DNA of 64,000 bases from Alphaproteobacteria bacterium (GTDB taxonomy: Bacteria; Pseudomonadota; Alphaproteobacteria; DSM-16000; Inquilinaceae). The DNA is taken from the NCBI GenBank assembly GCA_028284045.1, contig JANQSN010000029.1:62001-126000 (forward strand). The letters run 5' to 3'. Position 1 is the first letter of the stretch, and each line of letters starts with the position of its first letter. A model generated the notes under the pieces. That model did not search any database. It worked only from the letters and a program-made list of their open reading frames with translations, and had not been told where the DNA came from. Made by a program: the position numbers and the translations under genes. Of the stretch, positions 9,079-18,126 are shown one piece after another.

Positions 9079-9867
9079 GTGTTCGAGAGCGTCGCCAACG
9101 CCGTCGTCGGCTACTTCACCGACCTGAGGACGTGGGAGCTGATCGGCTGGGTGGCGCAAGGCACCTTCGCCAGCCGCTTCCTGGTCCAATGGATCCTGTC
9201 GGAGCGCGCCAAGCGGTCCTACGTGCCGATCGTCTTCTGGTATCTCAGCCTGACCGGCGGCACGCTGATGCTGCTCTATGCGGTGAACATCCAGGCTTGG
9301 CCGATCGTCATCGGCCAGGCGACCGGCGTGCTGGTCTATTCCCGCAACCTGCTGCTGATCTCGCGCGAGCGGCGCGCCGTGCCGGCCCCGCCCTCGCCGG
9401 AGGAGATCGCCCATCCCCCCGGCCCCTTCGCCGGCCAGATGACCCTGCTGCGCTCGGCCGATCTCGACCGCGCCCACCGCTTCTATACCGGGGTGCTCGG
9501 GCTGCCCCTGGTCGCCGACCAGGGTGGCTGGCGCATCTACCGGGTGTCGCGCGATGCCGTGGTCGGGCTTTGCGACGCCACGCAGGGGCCCGCCGGCGAG
9601 GCGCCCTCCCTGGGCGAGGCGCCCTCCCTGGGCGAGGCGCCCTCCCTGGGCGAGGCGCCCTCCCTGACGCTGGTCACAACCGATGTCGACGGCTGGGCCG
9701 ACCGGCTGCAGGCGGCCGGGGTGGCGCTGGACGGGCCGCCTGAGACCGACCGGCGGCTCGGCATCCGCGCCTGTGCGCTGAAGGACCCGGACGGCCACCG
9801 GGTGGAGCTGCGCGCCTTCGTCCATCCCAGTTGGGCGGCGCTGACCGGCCTGCCCCCGGCGGCATGA
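9079..9867 (+). CDS. LABN membrane domain fused to a VOC/glyoxalase domain
   Basis: The first ~100 residues match the lipid-A biosynthesis N-terminal (LABN) family: WELIGWVAQGTFASRFLVQW, SERAKRSYVPIVFWYLSL, GQATGVLVYSRNLLLI, with about three membrane helices. The remainder is a glyoxalase/VOC module: LLRSADLDRAHRFYTGVLGL and a C-terminal DPDGHRVELRA with a candidate metal-binding Glu; the usual first His ligand seems to be Gln. A loop inside the VOC module carries four GEAPSL hexapeptides. GTG 9079 is chosen because the LABN domain begins there; the frame is open upstream to 8962 with non-conserved Ser/Arg-rich sequence. Function of the fusion is unknown. Confidence 0.75.
   Translation: MFESVANAVVGYFTDLRTWELIGWVAQGTFASRFLVQWILSERAKRSYVPIVFWYLSLTGGTLMLLYAVNIQAWPIVIGQATGVLVYSRNLLLISRERRAVPAPPSPEEIAHPPGPFAGQMTLLRSADLDRAHRFYTGVLGLPLVADQGGWRIYRVSRDAVVGLCDATQGPAGEAPSLGEAPSLGEAPSLGEAPSLTLVTTDVDGWADRLQAAGVALDGPPETDRRLGIRACALKDPDGHRVELRAFVHPSWAALTGLPPAA
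9595..9666 (+). repeat. Four perfect 18-bp tandem repeats (in-frame)
   Basis: The unit GGCGAGGCGCCCTCCCTG occurs four times without a mismatch and encodes Gly-Glu-Ala-Pro-Ser-Leu four times within the VOC part of the surrounding gene. Length changes by whole units would stay in frame, so copy number is likely to vary between strains. Confidence 0.97.
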
Positions 9868-9886
9868 AACGATCCGGCTTGCGTGC

Positions 9887-9915
9887 TTGCTTCGCCGGAG
9901 CCCGGCGGCTATAAC
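9887..9915 (+). promoter_or_regulatory. Sigma-70-type promoter for rpmI-rplT-pheST
   Basis: A -35 box TTGCTT (9887-9892), 17-bp spacer and -10 box TATAAC (9910-9915) lie after the LABN-VOC stop. This predicts a start near 9922 and an untranslated leader of about 165 nt before rpmI, long enough for ribosomal-protein feedback, though I cannot assign a known leader family. Confidence 0.6.
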
Positions 9916-10087
9916 CCCGGCTTCATTCGCCGGCTTGTGCGCTGGGGCGGGACCGTTCGTGTGTCCTGCCGTCCCGCCGGACCAGGCGGATGGATCTTTG
10001 CCGGTCTTGCGGTTTCGCGATGGCACGGGCCGGCCCGCCGGGCCGGGGACGAGCCGTCGGCCGTCGATTTGAGGGTTTCAGCGCGTC

Positions 10088-10288
10088 ATGTCGAAGATGA
10101 AGAGCCATTCCAGCTCGAAGAAGCGGTTCCGTCTGACCGCCACCGGCCGCGTGCGCTTCAACTCCGCGATGCGGCGCCACCGGCTGATCAGCAAGGACAA
10201 GTCCGCCAAGGAGCGGAACCAGGGCACCAAGATCCTGTGCGACAGCAACGCGCGCACGATCCGCCGGTACAAGCTGCCGAACGGCTGA
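10088..10288 (+). CDS. rpmI: 50S ribosomal protein L35
   Basis: A 66-residue highly basic protein beginning [20 protein letters not shown] and containing the family signature [22 protein letters not shown] near the C-terminus, split here by the family's usual spacing. It is a component of the large ribosomal subunit. It is the first gene of rpmI-rplT-pheS-pheT and sits 58 bp before rplT. infC, which often precedes rpmI in other bacteria, is not here. Confidence 0.97.
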   Translation: MSKMKSHSSSKKRFRLTATGRVRFNSAMRRHRLISKDKSAKERNQGTKILCDSNARTIRRYKLPNG

Positions 10289-10346
10289 GCAACGCTCCGG
10301 CAGCGCCGCACGCTCCGGCGCCGGTCGAGACGAGGAGACAAGGGTC

Positions 10347-10706
10347 ATGGCTCGGGTCAAGCGCGGTGTCACATCGCATGCCCGCCACAAGAAGGTCATC
10401 AAGGCGGCGCGCGGCTATTCCGGCCGTCGCAAGAACACCATCAAGGTGGCCCGCCAGGCGGTCGAAAAGGCGCTGCAATACGCCTACCGCGACCGCCGCA
10501 CCCGCAAGCGCGACTTCCGCTCGCTGTGGATCCAGCGGATCAACGCCGGCGCGCGCGAGCACGGGCTGACCTATTCGCAGTTCATGCACGGCCTCTCCAC
10601 CGCCGGGATCGAGGTCGACCGCAAGGTGCTGGCCGATCTGGCGGTGCGCGAGCCGGACAGCTTCCGCGCGCTGGTCGACCAGGCGAAGACCACGCTGGCC
10701 GCCTAG
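10347..10706 (+). CDS. rplT: 50S ribosomal protein L20
   Basis: A 119-residue L20, the primary 23S rRNA binder needed early in 50S assembly. The conserved N-terminal arm [20 protein letters not shown] and the motifs [20 protein letters not shown] and [11 protein letters not shown] are present. A clear GAGGAGA ribosome-binding site precedes the ATG. L20 autoregulates rpmI-rplT translation in other bacteria, which may apply to the long leader upstream. Confidence 0.98.
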   Translation: MARVKRGVTSHARHKKVIKAARGYSGRRKNTIKVARQAVEKALQYAYRDRRTRKRDFRSLWIQRINAGAREHGLTYSQFMHGLSTAGIEVDRKVLADLAVREPDSFRALVDQAKTTLAA

Positions 10707-10771
10707 CCCGCTATCCGTCCGAACCCCGCGGGCGCCGCCCGCCCGCTCATGCTTTAGGACGGCTGCCGTCG

Positions 10772-11848
10772 ATGGAAGATCTCGCCGCGCTGCGCGATGA
10801 GTTGATCGGGGCGGTGGAGGCCGCCGGCGATCTACCGGCGCTCGACCAGGCGCGGGTCGCAGCGCTGGGCCGCAAGGGCCGGATCACCGACCTGATGAAG
10901 ACCCTCGGCACGCTGGATGCCGAGGCACGCCGCCGCGCCGGTCAGGAACTGAACGCGCTGAAGGACGCCGTGGCCGCGGCGGTGGAACAGCGCCAGGTGG
11001 TGCTGGCCGGCCGCGACCTCGACCGCCGCCTGGCCGCGGAGCGGGTCGACCTGACCCTGCCCGTCCGGCCGGAACGCCCGGGCCGCATCCACCCGATCAG
11101 CCAGACCATCGACGAGATGGTGGCGATCTTCGCGGAGATGGGCTTCGCGGTCGCCGAAGGCCCGGATGTCGAGGACGACTGGCACAATTTCGAGGCGCTG
11201 AACTTCCCGCCGGGCCACCCGGCGCGGGAGATGCAGGACACCTTCTATCTGCCCGACCGCGCCGACGGCGCGCGCATGGTGCTGCGCACCCATACCTCGC
11301 CCGTGCAGATCCGCACCATGGTGAGCCAGAAGCCGCCGATCCGCATCGTCGCCCCCGGCCGCACCTATCGGTCGGACTACGACATGACCCATACGCCGAT
11401 GTTCCACCAGATCGAAGGGCTGGTGGTCGACGAGACGACGCATATGGGCCATCTGAAGGGCTGCCTGGTGGAGTTCGCCCGCGCCTTCTTCCAGGTCGAC
11501 GACCTGCCGCTGCGCTTCCGCCCCAGCTTCTTCCCGTTCACCGAGCCGTCGGCGGAGGTGGATATCGGCTGCTCGCGGGCCGGCGGCGAGATCAAGATCG
11601 GCAATCACGGCGACTGGCTGGAGATCCTCGGCTGCGGCATGGTCCACCCGAACGTGCTGGAGGCCTGCGGCATCGACAGCACGCGCTATCAGGGCTTCGC
11701 CTTCGGCATGGGGATCGAGCGGCCGGCGATGCTGAAATACGGCATCCCGGACCTGCGCACCTTCTTCGAGAGCGATCTGCGCTGGCTGAAGCATTACGGC
11801 TTCGTGCCGCTCGACATCCCCAATGTCGCCTTCGGACTGACGTCCTGA
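10772..11848 (+). CDS. pheS: Phenylalanyl-tRNA synthetase alpha subunit
   Basis: Charges tRNA-Phe as an alpha2-beta2 tetramer with PheT. The 358-residue protein has an N-terminal coiled coil ([16 protein letters not shown] to [14 protein letters not shown]) and the class II catalytic core: [19 protein letters not shown], motif 2-like [30 protein letters not shown] and motif 3 [19 protein letters not shown] 10772 is chosen because the family starts there; the frame is open much further upstream through rplT without homology. Confidence 0.97.
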   Translation: MEDLAALRDELIGAVEAAGDLPALDQARVAALGRKGRITDLMKTLGTLDAEARRRAGQELNALKDAVAAAVEQRQVVLAGRDLDRRLAAERVDLTLPVRPERPGRIHPISQTIDEMVAIFAEMGFAVAEGPDVEDDWHNFEALNFPPGHPAREMQDTFYLPDRADGARMVLRTHTSPVQIRTMVSQKPPIRIVAPGRTYRSDYDMTHTPMFHQIEGLVVDETTHMGHLKGCLVEFARAFFQVDDLPLRFRPSFFPFTEPSAEVDIGCSRAGGEIKIGNHGDWLEILGCGMVHPNVLEACGIDSTRYQGFAFGMGIERPAMLKYGIPDLRTFFESDLRWLKHYGFVPLDIPNVAFGLTS

Positions 11849-11895
11849 CCGCCGTCCGTCCGACGGTTTCCCCGCGCTTGTAAGGCGTTCGGCCG

Positions 11896-14316
11896 ATGAA
11901 GTTCACGGCAAGCTGGCTGAGAGAGCATCTCGACACCCAAGCGGCGGTCCCGGCGATCGCCGAGGCGCTGACCGCGCTCGGCCTGGAGGTGGAGGATGTC
12001 GCCGACCCCGCCGCGGCGCTGGCGCCCTTCCGGGTTGCGCGGGTGATCGAGGCGACGCCGCATCCCAATGCCGACCGGCTGCGCGTCTGCCGGGTCGATG
12101 CCGGCGACGGCGAGGTGCAGGTGGTGTGCGGCGCGCCCAATGCCCGCACCGGCATGAAGGGCGTGTTCGCGCCGGCCGGCAGCCATATTCCGGGCACCGG
12201 CATCGACCTCAAGGCCAGCGCCATCCGCGGCGTCGACAGCAACGGCATGCTGGTGTCGGAGCGGGAGTTGGGCCTGTCCGACGAGCATGACGGCATCATC
12301 GACGAAGCCAGCCTGCCGGCCCTGGCCGAGGCGCCGATCGGCGCGCCGGTGGCGCCGCTGCTCGGCCAGGACGATGCGGTCTTCGACGTCGCCATCACGC
12401 CGGACCGGCCCGACTGCACCGGCGTGCGCGGCATCGCCCGCGACCTGGCGGCGGCCGGGCTCGGCCGGCTGAAGCCGCTGCCGGAAACCCCGGTGGCGGG
12501 CGATTTCGACTGCCCGATCGGCCTCGCCATCGCCGAGGACACCCGCGACGCCTGCCCGCTGTTCGTCGGCCGGCTGATCCGCGGCGTGCAGAACGGCCCC
12601 TCGCCGGACTGGCTGCAACGCCGGCTGACTGCGGTGGGCTTGCGGCCCATCTCGGTGCTGGTCGACATCACCAATCTTTTCACGCTGGACCGCGCCCGGC
12701 CGCTGCACGTCTTCGACGCCGCCCGCATCGGCGGCGGCGCCCTGACCGTGCGGATGGCGCGCAACGGCGAGACCCTGGCGGCGCTGAACGACCGTAGCTA
12801 CACGCTGGCCGAGGGCATGACGGTGATCGCCGACGCGGACGGCGCGCAGTCGCTGGGCGGCATCATCGGCGGAGAGCCGACCAGCGTCGACGAGACGACC
12901 ACCGACGTCTTCCTGGAAGCAGCCCTGTTCGACCCCGCGCGCACCGCCGCGACGGGCCGCCGGCTGGGCATCCTTAGCGACGCGCGCTACCGGTTCGAGC
13001 GGGGGGTCGACCCCGACGCCGTGCTCGCCGGGGCGGAGGCGGCGACGCGGCTGATCCTCGATCTGTGCGGCGGCAGCGCCAGCCGCCCGGTGATCGCGGG
13101 GGCGGTGCCGGACTGGCAGCGCAGCGTCGCCTGGCGCCCGGCCCGCACCGCCACGCTGGGCGGCGTCGACGTGCCGCGCGACCGCCAGGTGGCGATCCTC
13201 CAGGCGCTCGGCTTCACGGTGGAGGCCGGGGACGGCGACCGGCTCAGCGTCGCCGTGCCGTCCTGGCGGCCGGACATCGCCGGCGAGGCCGACCTGGTGG
13301 AAGAGGTCTTGCGGGTCGAAGGCTACGACGCCATCCCGGCAACGCCCTTGGAACGGATGGGCACCGTCTCTCGCCCGGCGGTCGGCCCCACCCAGCGGAC
13401 GGAACGGCGGGTGCGCCGCACGCTGGCCGCGCGCGGGCTTGACGAGGCGGTGACCTGGTCTTTCCTGGCGGCGGAGACGGCGGCCCGCTTCGGTCAGGCC
13501 GAGCCCGGGCTGACGCTGGTCAATCCGATCGCCAGCGATCTCGGCGTCATGCGCCCGGCCATCCTGCCCAACCTGATCGACGCCGCCCGCCGCAACGCCG
13601 CGCGTGGTCTGGCCGATGTCGGGCTGTTCGAGGTCGGGCCTGCCTACCGCCATGCCGGCGCCGACGGCCAGGACACGGTGGCGGCGGGCCTGCGCGCCGG
13701 CCCCGGCGGCCCGCGGCACTGGGACCGCGCGCCCCGCCCGGCCGACGCCTTCGACGCCAAGGCCGATGCGCTGGCGGTGCTGACCGCAGCCGGCGCCCCG
13801 GTCGCCAATCTGCAGGTCACGCAAGACGCGCCGGACTGGTTCCACCCTGGCCGGTCGGCGGTATTCCGCCTCGGCGCGACGGTGCTGGCGCGGTTCGGGG
13901 AGCTGCATCCGGCGGTCCTGTCGGCGCTCGATGCCGCCGGGCCGATGGCCGGGTTCGAGGTCTTCCTGAACCGCGTGCCGCAGCCCAAGGCGGCGAAGGC
14001 CGGCGCGCGACGGCCGGTGCTGACGCTGTCGCCGTTCCAGCCGGTCGACCGCGACTTCGCCTTCGTCGTCGACGAGGCGGTGTCGGCCGACGCCGTGGTC
14101 CGCGCGGCGCGGGCTGCCGACAAGCGCCTAATCGCCGACGTCGCCGTCTTCGACGTGTTTTTGGGCGCCGCGCTGGGCGAGGGCCGCAAGAGCGTGGCGC
14201 TCGCCGTCACGCTACAGCCGGTCGATGCGACGCTGACCGAGGCGGAGATCGACGCCGTGGCGCAGCGTATCGTCGCCAACGTGGCGAAGCAGACCGGCGG
14301 GACCTTGCGCGGGTGA
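11896..14316 (+). CDS. pheT: Phenylalanyl-tRNA synthetase beta subunit
   Basis: The 806-residue partner of PheS. Domains in order: N-terminal helix and tRNA-binding OB fold (ATPHPNADRLRVCRVDAGDG, VVCGAPNARTGMKGVF), B3/B4 editing region (FVGRLIRGVQNGPSPDWLQ), B5 (VEEVLRVEGYDAIP), class II-like core without catalysis (NPIASDLGVMRPAILPNLI) and the C-terminal ferredoxin-fold anticodon-binding domain (LSPFQPVDRDFAFVVDEAV). It lies 47 bp after pheS and completes the operon. Confidence 0.97.
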   Translation: MKFTASWLREHLDTQAAVPAIAEALTALGLEVEDVADPAAALAPFRVARVIEATPHPNADRLRVCRVDAGDGEVQVVCGAPNARTGMKGVFAPAGSHIPGTGIDLKASAIRGVDSNGMLVSERELGLSDEHDGIIDEASLPALAEAPIGAPVAPLLGQDDAVFDVAITPDRPDCTGVRGIARDLAAAGLGRLKPLPETPVAGDFDCPIGLAIAEDTRDACPLFVGRLIRGVQNGPSPDWLQRRLTAVGLRPISVLVDITNLFTLDRARPLHVFDAARIGGGALTVRMARNGETLAALNDRSYTLAEGMTVIADADGAQSLGGIIGGEPTSVDETTTDVFLEAALFDPARTAATGRRLGILSDARYRFERGVDPDAVLAGAEAATRLILDLCGGSASRPVIAGAVPDWQRSVAWRPARTATLGGVDVPRDRQVAILQALGFTVEAGDGDRLSVAVPSWRPDIAGEADLVEEVLRVEGYDAIPATPLERMGTVSRPAVGPTQRTERRVRRTLAARGLDEAVTWSFLAAETAARFGQAEPGLTLVNPIASDLGVMRPAILPNLIDAARRNAARGLADVGLFEVGPAYRHAGADGQDTVAAGLRAGPGGPRHWDRAPRPADAFDAKADALAVLTAAGAPVANLQVTQDAPDWFHPGRSAVFRLGATVLARFGELHPAVLSALDAAGPMAGFEVFLNRVPQPKAAKAGARRPVLTLSPFQPVDRDFAFVVDEAVSADAVVRAARAADKRLIADVAVFDVFLGAALGEGRKSVALAVTLQPVDATLTEAEIDAVAQRIVANVAKQTGGTLRG

Positions 14317-14352
14317 TGCGCGCCTCGGCGCCCCCTCGGCGCCCCCTCGACG

Positions 14353-14409
14353 TTGACAAGCACGCCCGGTTGACCCATTCAAGGTGCACCATGTCCATGA
14401 CGGTGCACC
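14353..14409 (+). promoter_or_regulatory. Possible promoter with twin GGTGCACC palindromes
   Basis: TTGACA (14353-14358) with a poor -10 (CATTCA) is followed by two identical 8-bp palindromes GGTGCACC at 14383-14390 and 14402-14409, 19 bp apart, about two helical turns. This resembles an operator for a dimeric repressor controlling the acetyltransferase gene, whose leader would be about 200 nt. The rest of the 286-bp gap after pheT shows only a short CTCGGCGCCCC duplication. Confidence 0.35.
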
Positions 14410-14602
14410 CGGCCGGTCCCACCGGCCTGCGACGACGACGCGGCGGCTGACGGCCGGCGCGCGGGCGGGCGACTCGTCGCCCCTCGCTGCCGGCGTCCGA
14501 TGTCGCGTCGGGACCCGGTCCATGCCGCACCGGTTCCCGGCTTTCGGGGGCTTCGCGCGATCGGTCGAGCCCCCGGTCCGCACCCGGTGGACACCTTGAA
14601 CG

Positions 14603-15166
14603 ATGTTGCAGCCTCTTCCCGAACGGGCCGAAGACGCGCCCGAGATCGAAACCTTGCTCGACCTCGCCTTCGGGCCGGATCGCCAGGCCAGGGTCTCCTA
14701 CCGCTATCGCCGGGGGATTGCGCCGGTGGCAGCGCTCAGCCGCGTCGTGCGCGTCGACGACCGGCCGGACGGCGCGATGATCGGATCGATCCGCTATTGG
14801 CCGATCCTGGTGGGGCAGTGCGAGCCCGCGCTGCTGCTCGGGCCGCTGGCCATCCACCCGGCCCGCCAGAACACCGGCGTCGGCCGGGCGCTCGCCTTCG
14901 GCACGCTGGACGCCGCCCGCGACCTCGGCTACCGGGTCGTCCTGCTGGTGGGCGCGCAGTCCTATTACGGGCGCTTCGGCTTCACGCACGTCCCCACCGA
15001 CATCGTCATGCCCGACGAACAGCCGGAGCGGGTGTTGGGCCTCGCGCTGGTCGCCGGCGCGCTGGCGGCGGCCGGCGGCGAGGTGCGCCGCGCCGACGGC
15101 CGCTCGGCCAGCGCCGGGGACGGCGCCCAGCCGATCTCCGACGGCCTTGTCGCCGCGTCCCGATAG
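14603..15166 (+). CDS. GNAT-family N-acetyltransferase
   Basis: The 187-residue protein carries the acetyl-CoA binding core: LLGPLAIHPARQNTGVGRALAFGTLDAARDLGYR, followed by VVLLVGAQSYYGRFGFTH, typical of the YhbS-like subgroup. An early acidic segment EDAPEIETLLDLAFGPDRQ matches the family N-terminus. The acceptor substrate cannot be told. The C-terminal 40 residues are Ala/Gly-rich and not conserved-looking. It stands alone between pheT and an uncharacterised gene. Confidence 0.8.
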   Translation: MLQPLPERAEDAPEIETLLDLAFGPDRQARVSYRYRRGIAPVAALSRVVRVDDRPDGAMIGSIRYWPILVGQCEPALLLGPLAIHPARQNTGVGRALAFGTLDAARDLGYRVVLLVGAQSYYGRFGFTHVPTDIVMPDEQPERVLGLALVAGALAAAGGEVRRADGRSASAGDGAQPISDGLVAASR

Positions 15167-15317
15167 ACCCGCCGGAGAGCCCCGGGGCCAGGTCGATAAG
15201 GGCGCAGGGCGCCGGCGCACCGGCCGGAACCTGCGCCGTTACCAAGACTTAACCCCTTCTTGCCGATAATCCCCGCCAGTCGCCGAAGAAGAGGCGCGAT
15301 CGGGGAAGTCACGACGG

Positions 15318-16802
15318 GTGAAGGCACGCTACGAAGTCTATGCTGCCACCGAGGGACGGGAGACCCTGGAAGGCAGCCTGGAAGACAAGGCGGCGGCCGT
15401 GTCCACGGCCCAGCTCCTGCTCGCCCGCACGGCGGAGGAAGTCCGGGTCGTCGAGATCAAGTCCGGCTGGACCGGCCGCGACTACGAGAAAGAGGTGTTC
15501 GCCGCCAAGTCCGACCGCAAGGCCGAAGCGCCGGTCAACGTGCCGGGCAGCGTCGACGATGTGGTCCTGTGCCGCGAGGCGGATGATCTCTACGCGCTGC
15601 CGGCCCGCGCCATCGCCGGCCAGGTGGCGCGCCGCTATCTCGACCATCATGGCCTGACGGTCACCGAGATCCTGCACAATGCGCGCGAGCTGCGCCGCAT
15701 CGCCGACGCCGACATGCTGGTGGTCAGCGCCATCGGCCGCATCGCCGCCCGCCAGGTGGAGGTCTTCGGCGGTGCCGTCGACGCGCGCATCGCCGAGCTG
15801 CAGACGGCCTTCGATGCCGCGGTCGCCCGGGCGCGCACCCATGACGTGCCGACCGCGGTCGCCCTCGACCGCGACGGCCTGGCCGCCTTCCTCGACCGGC
15901 TGCCCAAGGCGGCGGGCGATCCGCCGCGGGTCTACCTCGCCCGTCTCGGCATCGCGCGCACGCTGGTGATCACCCGCTCGCTGCCGACCAAGCTGGAGCT
16001 GCTGCTGGACTGGCTGGCCGAGCCCCGGCCGGCGGCGGTGTCGGCGGAAGCCACCCGGCTGATCGACGGTTTCCTGGCCGATGTGCTGGTGTCCGGCAAG
16101 GTGGTGCAGGAGGCCCTGGGCGCCCGATCCAATCTGGCGGAGGCGCTGGACGCGCTGCTCGACCTCGCCGCCGGCCGGCTCGACACCCGCCGGCCCGGCA
16201 CCGAACCGCAGACGGTGAAGCTGAACGCCGCGCTGGGCGACCACGCCCTGCCCGACAGCCGCGCCGTGCTGCTCGACCGCGTCCGCCGCGCCGTCGCCGG
16301 CACCCAGCGCCTGACCAAGGAAACCGCCGGCCCGACCGGCGAGGAGGCGGCGTTCAAGCGCCTGATCGGGCGGATCGCCACGCCGACGGGTCCATCGGGC
16401 GGGCCGGACATGGCGGCCGCCCTGGTCCACCGGTATGGCCGGCTGCGCGACAAGCCGGCCGCGCTCGCCGTGCCCTACGCGATCCGCAGCATCGGTCACT
16501 GCTTCGCCGGTCCGTGGGACGAGATCGTCTTCCTGACCAACCTGCTGGCCAGCCCGCTGGGGCACGAGCACGAAGCGGCGATCGTCACCGCGCTCGACGG
16601 ATGCCTGGAGGAAAGCGGCAGCTTCGACCGGATCCTCTGGACCATCGGCGACGGCGAGGAGCGGCTGCGCTGCATCCAGGCCTTCCACCAACTGGTCGCC
16701 GGTCTGGCGATCGACCACCAGCACAAGGTCCGCATCGCCCAGTGGATCGAACGCGGCCTGGTCGCACTAACCCGCCGCGCCGCACCCGAACCCGCCGCCT
16801 GA
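15318..16802 (+). CDS. Conserved hypothetical protein
   Basis: I do not recognise a named family for this 494-residue protein, which starts with GTG 15318. It is largely alpha-helical and soluble in appearance, with no signal or membrane segment. The first ~60 residues (YEVYAATEGRETLEGSLEDKAAAV, AEEVRVVEIKSGW) look like a small alpha/beta domain. The rest is a chain of amphipathic helices (LLARTAEEV, ILHNARELRRIADADMLVVSAIGRIAARQ, FLADVLVSGKVVQEAL, FLTNLLASPLGHEHEAAIV). The degenerate LuxR-type regulator follows 64 bp downstream and could be functionally linked. Confidence 0.75.
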   Translation: MKARYEVYAATEGRETLEGSLEDKAAAVSTAQLLLARTAEEVRVVEIKSGWTGRDYEKEVFAAKSDRKAEAPVNVPGSVDDVVLCREADDLYALPARAIAGQVARRYLDHHGLTVTEILHNARELRRIADADMLVVSAIGRIAARQVEVFGGAVDARIAELQTAFDAAVARARTHDVPTAVALDRDGLAAFLDRLPKAAGDPPRVYLARLGIARTLVITRSLPTKLELLLDWLAEPRPAAVSAEATRLIDGFLADVLVSGKVVQEALGARSNLAEALDALLDLAAGRLDTRRPGTEPQTVKLNAALGDHALPDSRAVLLDRVRRAVAGTQRLTKETAGPTGEEAAFKRLIGRIATPTGPSGGPDMAAALVHRYGRLRDKPAALAVPYAIRSIGHCFAGPWDEIVFLTNLLASPLGHEHEAAIVTALDGCLEESGSFDRILWTIGDGEERLRCIQAFHQLVAGLAIDHQHKVRIAQWIERGLVALTRRAAPEPAA

Positions 16803-16866
16803 TTGCACCTCCCGCGATCATTGCCCTTGCGCCGGTTCGCCGTCCTGCGCCACACGTCTTCGGACG

Positions 16867-17487
16867 ATGTCCGAGCCCATGGGAATCCTGATCGCGGACG
16901 GCAATCCGCTGGTGCTGCGCGGCCTGTCCGCCGTCCTGGAAGAGGACGGCCGGTTCCGGCCGTCTGCGCAGGCCGCCGCCGGCCAGGAGCTGCTGGCCCT
17001 GTTCGACCGCCGGCCCGAAACCATTGCGATCTCGGAATGGTCCATGCCGGACATGACGGCGGAAGACATCCTGGCGGATCTGCGCCGGCGCGGCGTCAAG
17101 CGCCGGCTGATCGTCTATACCGACTCCAAGAACAGCGACCTGCCGCGCCGGGTGATGGCGGCGGGCGGCTTCGGCTTCTGCGCCAAGACCGATCCGTTGG
17201 ACCTGCTGCTCAACACCGTCGCCGCGGTGGCGCATGGCCGCATCGCCTTCCCCTATGTCGACGTGAAGTCGCTCTATGCCGATCCGTTGGCGCAACTGAC
17301 CGCACGGGAGAAGGAACTGTTGTCGGCGCTGGCCGGCGGCTGGACCAACCAGCAGATCGCCAGCCGCTACGGCATCTCGCCGAACACGGTGAAGTTCCAC
17401 CTGAAGAACCTCTACGAAAAACTCGACGTCTCCAACCGCGCCTCGGCCGTCGCGCTTTATTTCGAGAACGAACGCCCGAACGGATGA
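16867..17487 (+). CDS. LuxR/NarL-type regulator with degenerate receiver
   Basis: The 206-residue protein has an N-terminal receiver-like domain and a C-terminal LuxR helix-turn-helix (LTAREKELLSALAGGWTNQQIASRYGISPNTVKFHLKNLYEKLDV). In the receiver the phospho-acceptor Asp of the D-x-x-MP motif is Glu (ISEWSMPDM), and one residue of the acidic pair is Gly (ILIADGNPLVLRGL), while the conserved Lys (CAKTD) is kept. It therefore probably works without phosphorylation, perhaps in a locked-on state. No cognate kinase is adjacent. Confidence 0.85.
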   Translation: MSEPMGILIADGNPLVLRGLSAVLEEDGRFRPSAQAAAGQELLALFDRRPETIAISEWSMPDMTAEDILADLRRRGVKRRLIVYTDSKNSDLPRRVMAAGGFGFCAKTDPLDLLLNTVAAVAHGRIAFPYVDVKSLYADPLAQLTAREKELLSALAGGWTNQQIASRYGISPNTVKFHLKNLYEKLDVSNRASAVALYFENERPNG

Positions 17488-17522
17488 TCGGATCCCGATG
17501 GACGTCGCGGATACCTTGTTCG

Positions 17523-17810
17523 TCAGAACTGCGCGTGAATGTCTCGGGCTGCATGCAGCACACGGACGATCTCGATACCGTTTGCTGATTGGCGATAGTA
17601 GATATTGTACTTTCCTGCTTGAAAACTGCGAATCCCACTAAATACTTCCGGCCTTTCTCGCCCTATGAGCGGATGATCGGAGATTTTCCGGCAGACACCT
17701 TCTATTTTTTCCAGAAGACGATCCGCCGCTTCCGGATTGTCCTGGGCGATGAAACTCCAAATCTCTATCAGATCATCTACCGCCCTGGGTGTACGCAAGC
17801 AGCGACCCAT
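17523..17810 (-). CDS. parE: ParE/RelE-family toxin
   Basis: A 95-residue toxin of the RelE/ParE superfamily. Visible are RAVDDLIEIWSFIAQDNPEAADRLLEKIE, HPLIGRERPEVFSGIRSFQAGKYNIYY and a C-terminal IVRVLHAARDIHAQF, the usual ParE ending. ParE toxins poison DNA gyrase; RelE relatives cut mRNA, and the sequence fits ParE better. The coding sequence is visibly less GC-rich than its surroundings, consistent with horizontal acquisition. The antitoxin gene lies 6 bp upstream on the same strand. Confidence 0.88.
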   Translation of the reverse strand: MGRCLRTPRAVDDLIEIWSFIAQDNPEAADRLLEKIEGVCRKISDHPLIGRERPEVFSGIRSFQAGKYNIYYRQSANGIEIVRVLHAARDIHAQF

Positions 17811-17816
17811 GGAATC

Positions 17817-18071
17817 TTAGCTTCTCTTCTTCTCGAACTCCCGGCGGGCGCGCTGCTTGATGGCGTCCATGTCCAGGTCTTCGGCCGGGCCACTCTCCAG
17901 CCCCTCGCGGATATCGACGCGAAGGGCCTCCAGCTTCGCAGCGTCGATGCGGTCCCGCTCCTCCAAGAGCCGCAGGGCGTCGCGAATGACCTCGCTGGCC
18001 GAGTGATACCGGCCGCTCTCGACCTTTTGCTGAACCAGTCTCTCGAAATGCGGCGTCAGCGAAACATTCAT
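17817..18071 (-). CDS. parD: ParD-family antitoxin
   Basis: An 84-residue ribbon-helix-helix antitoxin: MNVSLTPHFERLVQQKVESGRYHSASEVIRDALRLLEERD is the classic ParD N-terminus, followed by an acidic, flexible toxin-binding tail (SGPAEDLDMDAIKQRARREFEKKRS). It should neutralise the ParE toxin and repress the operon. A possible operator, TGTC-N7-GACA, lies at 18127-18141 about 55 bp upstream. Confidence 0.9.
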   Translation of the reverse strand: MNVSLTPHFERLVQQKVESGRYHSASEVIRDALRLLEERDRIDAAKLEALRVDIREGLESGPAEDLDMDAIKQRARREFEKKRS

Positions 18072-18126
18072 GACGCAGGCTCCCTTCTCTCGCGCGCCTG
18101 AAACTGCCGAGCAGAGTAACAGAAAT

